A stretch of DNA of 5,454 nucleotides from an uncultured Clostridia bacterium (GTDB lineage: Bacteria > Bacillota > Clostridia > Oscillospirales > Acutalibacteraceae), in contig CAMMKL010000152.1 in assembly GCA_946497265.1 (NCBI GenBank), positions 1 to 5,454 on the forward strand. The letters run 5' to 3'. The stretch's first letter is position 1; each line of letters starts with the position of its first letter. The notes beneath the pieces are model-generated. The model searched no databases. It saw only the letters and a list, made by a program, of their open reading frames with translations, and was not told the origin of the DNA. Of this stretch, positions 1 to 5,129 are shown piece after piece. Both the position numbers and the translations under genes were made by a program.

Positions 1-24
1 GGAATCCATCTCTTTTATTGCCCG

Positions 25-85
25 GATACTGCTTTGCAATATGATGTCCCTTTTACAGTAGGCCATCCCATTGCAAAGCAGTATC
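25..85. repeat. Imperfect 61-nt palindrome of unknown role
   Basis: A perfect 16-bp inverted repeat pairs 25-40 with 70-85. Inside it, GATG (43-46) can pair with CATC (64-67) and CC (48-49) with GG (61-62), so either strand could fold into one long interrupted hairpin. Neither side is followed by a T tract, so it is not a standard intrinsic terminator. It lies beyond the rplT terminator, and no gene is visible between it and the left edge of the window. It could be a small dispersed repeat, a processing site or a folded RNA; the sequence alone does not decide. Confidence 0.7.
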
Positions 86-90
86 TTCAG

Positions 91-126
91 AATAAAACGC
101 GCCCGGGAATATTGGCTCCCGGGCGC
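91..126 (-). terminator. Intrinsic terminator after rplT
   Basis: On the minus strand a perfect 10-bp GC-rich stem (117-126 with 99-108, loop 109-116) is followed by GTTTTATT. It starts 12 nt after the rplT stop codon and ends the infC-rpmI-rplT transcript. Confidence 0.93.
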
Positions 127-138
127 ACTTTAAGCTTT

Positions 139-492
139 TTATTTAGCGGCAGAAGCCTTTTCCACAAGGCTCTTGAAAGCAGCGGGGTCGGCAATTGCAA
201 TCTCGGAAAGCATCTTGCGGTTGAGCTCAATACCGGACTTTTTCAATCCGTTCATAAAGCTGGAGTAGTTCACACCGTTTGCACGGCAGGCGGCGGAAAT
301 ACGGGTAATCCAGAGGCGGCGGAAATCGCGCTTTCTCTGCTTGCGGCCGATGTAGGCATAATTACCGGATTTCATAACAGCCTGTTTGGCCATCTTAAAA
401 TGCTTGCTCTTTGCACCATAATAGCCCTTAGCAAGCTTTAATACCTTTTTTCTTCTCTTGCGGGTCATCAACGCGCCTTTAATACGTGCCAT
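139..492 (-). CDS. rplT: 50S ribosomal protein L20
   Basis: L20 is an early-assembling 23S rRNA-binding protein of the large ribosomal subunit. In Firmicutes it also represses its own operon through the mRNA leader. The 117-residue product matches the usual length of about 118. The N-terminal half is very basic and contains the family patterns RKRRKKVLKLAKGYYG (about 11-26) and IGRKQRKRDFRRLWI (about 48-62); the C-terminal globular half contains NRKMLSEIAI (about 91-100). The ATG is preceded by GGAGGT at a spacing of about 8 nt. It is the last gene of the operon, 48 nt after rpmI, with a terminator directly behind it. Identification is essentially certain. Confidence 0.98.
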   Translation of the reverse strand: MARIKGALMTRKRRKKVLKLAKGYYGAKSKHFKMAKQAVMKSGNYAYIGRKQRKRDFRRLWITRISAACRANGVNYSSFMNGLKKSGIELNRKMLSEIAIADPAAFKSLVEKASAAK

Positions 493-540
493 ATCTATTT
501 ACCTCCAAATAATGGTTGATTTTATCGTCCAAACAACGCC

Positions 541-744
541 TTATTTATAAGGGATCAGTCTCTTGACCTGTGCTACATTGGTCTTATCAGCTACTGTTGT
601 ACCGCGCAGCGCTCTTTTGGACTTGCGGGTTTTCCCATGGCCGTTCAGCAGGTGGGATTTGTTGGCATGGGCGCGGATGACCTTTCCGTTCTTAGAAAGC
701 TTAAAGCGCTTTTTCGCACCGCTGTGAGTCTTAATTTTAGGCAT
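541..744 (-). CDS. rpmI: 50S ribosomal protein L35
   Basis: L35 is a small basic protein of the large ribosomal subunit. The 67-residue product is close to the family norm of about 65. It shows the hallmark start MPKIKTHSGAKKRFKLS, a middle segment with HLLNGHGKTRKSKR, and an end in VKRLIPYK. The ATG has a strong GGAGGAG ribosome binding site 7 nt upstream. It lies 20 nt after the infC stop codon and 48 nt before rplT, the conserved bacterial order infC-rpmI-rplT. No separate promoter is evident, so it should be co-transcribed with both neighbours. Confidence 0.98.
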   Translation of the reverse strand: MPKIKTHSGAKKRFKLSKNGKVIRAHANKSHLLNGHGKTRKSKRALRGTTVADKTNVAQVKRLIPYK

Positions 745-764
745 AGTATTGCTCCTCCTTAAAA

Positions 765-1283
765 TTACTTAGTGGGTTTGGGTGCAAGGAACATCAGCAT
801 ATTTCGGCCTTCCAGCTTAGCCGGCTTCTCCACCTGGGCAAACTCGGCGCAGGCCTCGGCAAAGCGCTTCATCGTAGCATAGCCGATTTCGGGGTGGCCC
901 ATCTCACGCCCACGGAAACGGATGGATACCTTCACCTTATTCCCGCTTTCAATAAAACGGCGCGCATGGCCCAGCTTGGTATTGAAATCGTGAACGTCGA
1001 TATTGAGAGAAAGGCGGATTTCCTTCAGCTCTACAATGCGCTGATTTTTTCTGGCTTCCTTTTCGCGTTTTGCCTGTTCAAAACGGTATTTGCCGTAATC
1101 CATGATCTTGCAAACCGGCGGGGTTGCTTGCGGAGAAATCTTCACAAGGTCAAGATTTTTTTCTGCCGCCAGGTCCAAAGCCTGATTTGCAGACATGATT
1201 CCCAACTGCACGCCATCGGGGCCGATGATTCTCAGTTCCCGGTCGCGGATTTCTTCGTTGATCTGTAGTTCCTTGTTGCTAAT
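765..1283 (-). CDS. infC: Translation initiation factor IF-3, ATT start
   Basis: IF-3 binds the 30S subunit, keeps the subunits apart and proofreads start-codon pairing. The product is 172 residues, normal for the family. The N-terminal domain (about 1-75) holds INEEIRDRELRIIG and CKIMDYGKYRFEQ (58-70). A basic helical linker and the C-terminal domain follow, with KEIRLSLNIDVHDF and the conserved IRFRGREMGH (121-130). I chose ATT at 1281-1283 as the start because GGAGGTG (1291-1297) lies 7 nt upstream and because family proteins begin at about this residue. The only longer option, GTG at 1302-1304, contains this Shine-Dalgarno sequence within its coding region. An AUU start is known for infC in E. 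coli and Geobacillus and lets IF-3 limit its own translation. Confidence 0.95.
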   Translation of the reverse strand: MSNKELQINEEIRDRELRIIGPDGVQLGIMSANQALDLAAEKNLDLVKISPQATPPVCKIMDYGKYRFEQAKREKEARKNQRIVELKEIRLSLNIDVHDFNTKLGHARRFIESGNKVKVSIRFRGREMGHPEIGYATMKRFAEACAEFAQVEKPAKLEGRNMLMFLAPKPTK

Positions 1284-1290
1284 GGTTAAG

Positions 1291-1297
1291 CACCTCC
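1291..1297 (-). promoter_or_regulatory. Ribosome binding site that fixes the infC start
   Basis: GGAGGTG on the minus strand lies 7 nt before the ATT codon at 1281-1283. No ATG, GTG or TTG lies at a suitable distance, so this site decides in favour of the rare ATT start. Confidence 0.85.
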
Positions 1298-1304
1298 AAA
1301 ACAC

Positions 1305-1457
1305 CTAGCTGTTAAAATTAAAAACGCAGACAGAACACCATGTCTGTCCGCGCATCAATACACATACCTTTCCCCTTGTAAAGGGGAACCTCTGTTATTG
1401 ACCCGTGCCGGACGTCACCCCACAGGTGAGAACAAATTGCGTTCTGCTTTGTTTTAC
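1305..1457 (-). ncRNA. infC operon leader, probable L20-type attenuation leader
   Basis: The transcript from the promoter at 1464-1492 should start near 1457 and run about 170 nt before infC. In transcription order it contains a 7-bp hairpin (1421-1427 with 1401-1407, including one G-U pair), a perfect 8-bp hairpin with a 3-nt loop (1381-1388 with 1370-1377), and the terminator hairpin at 1325-1352. Firmicutes infC-rpmI-rplT operons are known to carry an L20 leader in which L20 binding favours termination. Assignment here rests on position and architecture; I could not compare it with the family model. GTCCGGC in the first hairpin can pair, with one bulge, to GCGCGGAC of the terminator stem, a possible but weak antiterminator. 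Confidence 0.7.
1320..1352 (-). terminator. Intrinsic terminator in the infC leader (attenuator)
   Basis: On the minus strand a 10-bp stem with one G-U pair (1343-1352 with 1325-1334, loop 1335-1342) is followed by TTTTTAATTTT. It lies after the promoter and before the infC ribosome binding site, ending about 36 nt ahead of the start codon. That position fits a regulated attenuator rather than the end of a gene. Confidence 0.85.
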
Positions 1458-1463
1458 TCAATC

Positions 1464-1492
1464 ATTATAGGAGCTATCCTCCGGTTTGTCAA
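1464..1492 (-). promoter_or_regulatory. Sigma-A promoter of infC-rpmI-rplT
   Basis: On the minus strand TTGACA (1487-1492) and TATAAT (1464-1469) are separated by exactly 17 nt, a perfect consensus. The flank before the -35 box is A/T rich. Transcription should start near 1457. Confidence 0.93.
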
Positions 1493-1837
1493 GCTTTTTA
1501 CGTATTTTTTGAAAGCTATTTGCAGAAATGAAACAGGCAAAAAACTTAATCTAAGAGCCCTTCGGTGCAAATGTGACATTAGGCAGAACCGGCTTTCGCA
1601 TAGGAATAGAATGTAATAATGCATGACATCTCGGCAAACTTGAATGGATTTGGCAGTCTATCCCGTCGGCTGGAAGCACAGCAAAAAACGGCCGGAATGA
1701 AAAGATGAAAATTGCCCAACCAGTTTCCTATTTTACATAACGCCCCCGTCCAAACCAAGCGAATGGAAAGCATCCGAAATCGTTCGGCGCTGCCCGTAAA
1801 ACTTACATCCGGAAATACCCGGATTTTCAATAATATA
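1493..1837. other. Intergenic stretch without a convincing gene
   Basis: This stretch separates the minus-strand infC promoter from the plus-strand tRNA promoter. The longest reading frames have no ribosome binding site, no recognisable motif and no protein-like pattern. The only local structure I see is a small hairpin at 1807-1824 (6-bp stem, ATCCGG with CCGGAT) followed by TTTTC on the plus strand, a weak terminator-like shape. It may be decayed sequence or hold an unrecognised RNA. Confidence 0.55.
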
Positions 1838-1892
1838 ACTTTTTAAATTTTTTTAAAAAACGTATTGACATTTAAATGAAACTTGGTATAAT
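1838..1892 (+). promoter_or_regulatory. tRNA unit promoter with A/T-rich upstream element
   Basis: TTGACA (1865-1870) and TATAAT (1887-1892) are 16 nt apart, and a TG one base before the -10 box makes an extended -10. The bases from 1838 to 1864 are almost entirely A and T, as in UP elements of strong stable-RNA promoters. Transcription should start near 1899. The short 5' leader can form a 5-bp hairpin (1904-1908 with 1915-1919) before tRNA-Gln. Confidence 0.92.
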
Positions 1893-1927
1893 AAATAGCG
1901 TTCCCTCTGAGAAAAGAGGCGCAGCAT

Positions 1928-2001
1928 TGCGGAATTGTGTAAGGGTAGCACAGCAGACTCTGACTCTGTTTGTCTGGGTTCGAATCCTAGTTCCGCAGCC
2001 A
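1928..2001 (+). tRNA. tRNA-Gln, anticodon CTG
   Basis: A complete cloverleaf is readable. The acceptor stem is TGCGGAA with TTCCGCA (1991-1997), the D stem is GTGT with GCAC, the anticodon stem is GCAGA with TCTGT around loop CTCTGAC, and the T arm is CTGGG-TTCGAAT-CCTAG. The anticodon CTG is at 1960-1962 and reads CAG. The U1-A72 first pair is typical of tRNA-Gln. The discriminator is G1998, and CCA is encoded at 1999-2001. Confidence 0.95.
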
Positions 2002-2002
2002 A

Positions 2003-2033
2003 ATACCCCTGCTGCATGCGGGGGTATCATTTT
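2003..2033 (+). terminator. Hairpin with short T run between the two tRNAs
   Basis: A 10-bp stem with one G-U pair (2003-2012 with 2018-2027, loop TGCAT) begins one base after the tRNA-Gln CCA. It is followed by CATTTT, and the T run abuts the first base of tRNA-Pro. It could be a partial terminator that reduces tRNA-Pro synthesis, or a spacer hairpin for tRNA processing. The T run is short, so full termination is unlikely. Confidence 0.55.
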
Positions 2034-2110
<77 letters not shown>

Positions 2111-2113
2111 TTT

Positions 2114-2151
2114 AAAAACCGTTGTCCTTTTGGGCAACGGTTTTTCTTTTT
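2114..2151 (+). terminator. Terminator of the tRNA unit, probably bidirectional
   Basis: A 14-bp stem (2114-2127 with 2132-2145, one G-U pair, loop TTTT) runs into TTTTTCTTTTT on the plus strand, ending the tRNA transcript. On the minus strand the same hairpin ends in TTTTTAAA, so it can also stop the lspA to comEA-like transcript, whose last stop codon is at 2201. Confidence 0.93.
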
Positions 2152-2200
2152 GCTACACACCATATACAAATTAGAAAAGACTAGACCCTCTATGCTGGAT

Positions 2201-2614
2201 TTATTCCACTGTTACATAAGGTTCCAGGTTTTCAAAAATTTTTTCTCCGATCCCTTCGATTTCCATAAGCTCTTCCACTTGTTCAAAAGCGCCGTGATTT
2301 TCACGGTAATCAAGGATCCTCTGTGCAATCGCCGGGCCTACTCCCGGCAGGGTATCCAACTCTTCCGCATCCGCAGTATTCAGATGGACTTTTAAAGAGG
2401 CCGGAATGGGTTGCGGTTCGTATTCCTCCCCTGTCGCCTCGTCCTCCACGGCCTGTGTTTCCTCTGAATTGGTAGAAGCGGAAGAAGGATCTATATATAC
2501 AATCGTGGGTTCGTCAAGCCCCGGCGCATAAAAAGCATTATAGCCAATGATTGCAGCACACAAAAGGAGCGCTGCCGCAATCAAAACGCGTTCATAAATG
2601 CTCTGTTGTTCCAC
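2201..2614 (-). CDS. Short membrane-anchored ComEA-like helix-hairpin-helix protein
   Basis: The 137-residue product has three parts: one N-terminal membrane helix (about 10-29), a low-complexity linker rich in Glu, Ser and Thr (about 33-68), and a ComEA-type helix-hairpin-helix domain (about 75-136). The domain shows VHLNTADAEELDTLPGVG and the second hairpin IEGIG (119-123). ComEA proteins bind incoming DNA at the outer face of the membrane during competence. This one is shorter than the roughly 200-residue Bacillus ComEA and lacks the SLBB-like part before the DNA-binding domain. The start is GTG at 2612-2614, with GGGAGG about 8 nt upstream. Fold and anchoring are clear; a role in DNA uptake is inferred, since comEB and comEC are not next to it. 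It is the last gene of its group. Confidence 0.88.
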   Translation of the reverse strand: MEQQSIYERVLIAAALLLCAAIIGYNAFYAPGLDEPTIVYIDPSSASTNSEETQAVEDEATGEEYEPQPIPASLKVHLNTADAEELDTLPGVGPAIAQRILDYRENHGAFEQVEELMEIEGIGEKIFENLEPYVTVE

Positions 2615-2703
2615 TGGTTTTCCCTCCCTGCATCCATCTGGGCGCTACCGGTAATGGGGACTCATTCTGTCCAAAAGCGGCGTGTTGGAGTCTAAGTTAT
2701 CCC

Positions 2704-3540
2704 TTAAAAATGAGGGCTTTGCCCTGAACCATTTCTTTGTTCCAAATATTCCACCAAATCCGCCAACGCTCCATTTTCGCACCCACAGACCAGAAGATCC
2801 GCCTGCGCCCGGATTTCCTTTGGGGCGTTCGCCGGTACGACGGCGGTTCCCGCCGTATGCAGCAGTTCCAGATCGTTGTAATAATCCCCAACCGCATAGG
2901 TGTTTTCAAGAGGAATTTCCAATATAGCTGCGAGCTTTCGCAGCGCGCGGCCTTTGTCTGCTTCGCTTGGAAGCATCTCAAAATAGTATTCACAGGAAGG
3001 CACATATCGCACGCCGGGATGCGCTTCTTCCTCCGCAAAACGTTGCATCTCCGGCATCAGGGCAGGGTCGTCCAACGCAAAAAACGTCTTGTACCACTTT
3101 CCCCGCACCTCTTCCAGGGGGCAAAACCGATAGGAAAGGCCCTCGTGCTCCACATGGCGCAGCACACGGCTGTTTTGGCTGATCATATGGATGCCCTGTT
3201 CGGTACACACCTCCACGCCCACTTGGGGAAAAGCTCTATGAAACCTTGTGATGTACTCCCCAGCGCACTCCGGCAGGGGGTGGTCCCAAAGGATCCGGCC
3301 GGTGGAATATTCATAGATCATGCTTCCATTGAGCACAATGCTGGGTGCATTTGGATGGACGATTCCCGCGTAACGGCGGGCGGAATCAATCGCCCTGCCC
3401 GTGGCAAGCGCAAAACGCCCGCCCAACCGGCAAAAGCGGGCAATGGCATCCAGGTTACGCTGTGGGATAAAAAAGCCCGGCGCTATCAACGTACCGTCCA
3501 AATCCGAAACGATCAGCGTTTGTTCAAAAGGCAGCGGCAT
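2704..3540 (-). CDS. Cof-type HAD-superfamily phosphatase
   Basis: The 278-residue product is a member of the Cof/YidA group of HAD phosphatases, cytosolic Mg-dependent enzymes that typically hydrolyse sugar phosphates or related small metabolites. All four catalytic motifs are visible: DLDGT with D13 (nucleophile) and D15, T47 in ATGR, K196 in ADKGRAL, and GDYYND (218-223) holding the metal-binding aspartates. Residues from about 84 to 190 form the cap domain that sets substrate choice, and I cannot name the substrate. I chose ATG at 3538-3540 because AAAGGA lies just upstream and DLDGT is then near the N-terminus, as usual. The frame stays open further upstream but that part overlaps the preceding gene and is not protein-like. 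It starts 19 nt after the pseudouridine synthase stop codon and is probably co-transcribed with it. Confidence 0.93.
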   Translation of the reverse strand: MPLPFEQTLIVSDLDGTLIAPGFFIPQRNLDAIARFCRLGGRFALATGRAIDSARRYAGIVHPNAPSIVLNGSMIYEYSTGRILWDHPLPECAGEYITRFHRAFPQVGVEVCTEQGIHMISQNSRVLRHVEHEGLSYRFCPLEEVRGKWYKTFFALDDPALMPEMQRFAEEEAHPGVRYVPSCEYYFEMLPSEADKGRALRKLAAILEIPLENTYAVGDYYNDLELLHTAGTAVVPANAPKEIRAQADLLVCGCENGALADLVEYLEQRNGSGQSPHF

Positions 3541-3559
3541 ATTCCTTTTCCTTTCTTCT

Positions 3560-4498
3560 TTAAAGACTTTGCTGCGGCGGATAGGCTCCCCCGGAGATCT
3601 TTCGGAGGAATTGCGTAAAATAAAGAGGCAGCGGGCTTTCAAATTCCAGGTAGCGCCCGTCGCGCGGATGCAAAAAGCCAATTTTGCGCGCGTGCAGGCA
3701 TTGGCCATGCAGTCCGGGGGCAGGCTTTTTGGGGCCGTATACCGGATCTCCCGCCACAGGATGCCCAAGATAAGCCATATGCACACGTATTTGGTGGGTA
3801 CGGCCGGTTTCCAGCCGCAGGCGGATATGGGTATAATTTTCATAGCAGGCTAACACCCGATAATGTGTGACCGCCCTGCGGGAATTCCGCTCGGTTACCG
3901 CCATCCGTTTCCGGTCGCTCGGGTGGCGGCCGATGGGGGCATCTACCGTACCTTCCGCCTGCTTCAGCCGGCCGTGCACCACGGCCTCGTATTCGCGCGT
4001 AAAGCTGTGCTCTTTGATTTGTTCGGCCAGCAGCCGATGAGCAAAGTCATTTTTCGCCACAATCAGAAGCCCGCTGGTATCCTTATCAATCCGATGCACG
4101 ATACCGGGACGAATCACCCCGTTGATGCCCGAGAGGCTATCCCCACAATGGGCCAGCAGAGCGTTCACCAGGGTGCCCGTGTAATTCCCCGCTGCCGGAT
4201 GCACCACCATGCCGCGCGGTTTGTCAACCACCAAGAGATCCTCGTCCTCATAAACAATGGTTAAGGGAATATCCTCCGCCTCCACCGTCAGGGCGACCGG
4301 TTCCGGAAACGTCACCGAAACGGCGTCTCCGGCTTTGGGACGCGAATTTTTCCCGGCTTTTTCTCCATTGAGCAAGACGTTTCCCTGTTCCAGCAGTTTC
4401 TGGGCTGCCGAACGGGTCAGCACTTGCGGAAAACGCTTTGCAAGCAGCTTATCCAGCCTTTGCCCGGCCTCCTCCTCGGTCAGAAGAAAGCGTTCCAT
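3560..4498 (-). CDS. RluD/YlyB-family rRNA pseudouridine synthase
   Basis: Enzymes of this family convert uridine to pseudouridine, usually in 23S rRNA. The 312-residue product has an N-terminal S4 RNA-binding domain (about 2-60, with AGQRLDKLLAKRFP) and a catalytic domain. The catalytic domain shows VVDKPRGMVVHP (90-101), the active-site motif HRIDKDTSG (135-143, catalytic D138) and LETGRTHQIRVH (229-240). In Bacillus subtilis the homologous ylyB also follows lspA, so the context supports a YlyB-type protein. The exact target uridines cannot be read from sequence. I chose ATG at 4496-4498, one base after the lspA stop codon, with GGGTG 6 nt upstream. In-frame GTG codons at 4505-4507 and 4514-4516 are possible alternatives that would overlap lspA and suggest translational coupling. 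Confidence 0.93.
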   Translation of the reverse strand: MERFLLTEEEAGQRLDKLLAKRFPQVLTRSAAQKLLEQGNVLLNGEKAGKNSRPKAGDAVSVTFPEPVALTVEAEDIPLTIVYEDEDLLVVDKPRGMVVHPAAGNYTGTLVNALLAHCGDSLSGINGVIRPGIVHRIDKDTSGLLIVAKNDFAHRLLAEQIKEHSFTREYEAVVHGRLKQAEGTVDAPIGRHPSDRKRMAVTERNSRRAVTHYRVLACYENYTHIRLRLETGRTHQIRVHMAYLGHPVAGDPVYGPKKPAPGLHGQCLHARKIGFLHPRDGRYLEFESPLPLYFTQFLRKISGGAYPPQQSL

Positions 4499-4499
4499 A

Positions 4500-5018
4500 T
4501 TATTCACCCGGTTCACCGCTTTCGGATCGGGCGTTCTGTTTTTTCGCCGATTTCTTTTTCCCGTCTTCCTTGGCCATCGGCGAGAAAAAGAGGATATAAA
4601 TCACCAGCAGCACCGCGCCGATGGTAATGCAGTAATCGGCAAAGTTACATACCGGCGGAAAAAAGGAAAGCTGCAAATAGTCCACCACATACCCCAAAAA
4701 CACACGATCAATGAGGTTTCCAACCCCACCGCCTATAATCAGCGCGGCGGAAGCAATGAAAAGCTTATCCTGTACCTTTTTGGCAAACAAAATATAGAGA
4801 AACACCGCAAGCAGCAATGCAGTCCCTACAATAAAAATCCAGCGCAGCTCCTGCAATACGCCAAACGCCGCGCCTCGATTTTCTACATAAACAAGGTCTA
4901 ATAAATGTGGGATGGCAGTGACCGAACCGGCCCCCGGCAGGAACTGCGCTGCCATATACTTCAACAGCTGATCAATAATCACAATGCCGCCTGCAATAAA
5001 AAGGCATAAAATCGCCAA
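4500..5018 (-). CDS. lspA: Lipoprotein signal peptidase (signal peptidase II)
   Basis: LspA is an inner-membrane aspartyl protease that removes the signal peptide from prolipoproteins after the lipobox cysteine has been lipidated. The 172-residue product shows four membrane helices (about 2-19, 59-79, 85-101 and 129-147). The conserved motifs are present: ENRGAAFG (46-53), GNLIDR (100-105), GYVVDY with catalytic D113, and NFAD with catalytic D128. A highly charged, Lys-rich tail (about 150-172) follows the last helix. The start is TTG at 5016-5018, with AGGAAG 6 nt upstream; no better start is in frame. It lies downstream of ileS, as in Firmicutes generally, but a hairpin terminator stands between them. 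No clear promoter is visible in the roughly 65 nt after that hairpin, so expression may depend on readthrough. Confidence 0.97.
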   Translation of the reverse strand: MAILCLFIAGGIVIIDQLLKYMAAQFLPGAGSVTAIPHLLDLVYVENRGAAFGVLQELRWIFIVGTALLLAVFLYILFAKKVQDKLFIASAALIIGGGVGNLIDRVFLGYVVDYLQLSFFPPVCNFADYCITIGAVLLVIYILFFSPMAKEDGKKKSAKKQNARSESGEPGE

Positions 5019-5082
5019 AAGAATCTTCCTTTCTGTTTATAGAGCAATTTCCCCGATTAAATTTATTCAGATTCATCCTAGC

Positions 5083-5113
5083 AAAATAGGGGTTCAACTT
5101 CTTGAACCCCTAT
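5083..5113 (-). terminator. Hairpin terminator between ileS and lspA
   Basis: On the minus strand a perfect 12-bp stem (5102-5113 with 5086-5097, loop GAAG) is followed by TTTGC; with the last stem base this gives four T residues. It begins 16 nt after the ileS stop codon. The short T tract suggests that termination may be incomplete and allow some readthrough into lspA. Confidence 0.75.
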
Positions 5114-5129
5114 GGAAAAAGCACTTATC

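Noticed and set aside
34..441. Plus-strand open frame of 135 codons across the left end
   Set aside because: It runs antisense to rplT and through the palindrome and terminator; there is no ribosome binding site or known motif.
1302..1304. GTG as the infC start
   Set aside because: It would place the strong GGAGGTG site inside the coding region and add seven residues not typical of IF-3.
1807..1828. Small hairpin followed by TTTTC as a real terminator
   Set aside because: The stem is only 6 bp and no gene or transcript is evident upstream on the plus strand.
1579..1830. Minus-strand reading frame of 83 codons in the intergenic stretch
   Set aside because: It would start at TTG with no ribosome binding site, has no recognisable motif and no supporting context.
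2737..3618. Plus-strand open frame of 293 codons
   Set aside because: It lies opposite the HAD phosphatase, whose four catalytic motifs are intact on the minus strand; the plus-strand product has no recognisable domain.
3541..3843. N-terminal extension of the phosphatase frame up to 3843
   Set aside because: The extension overlaps the end of the pseudouridine synthase gene in another frame and is not protein-like. The ATG at 3540 has a ribosome binding site and gives a normal-length enzyme.
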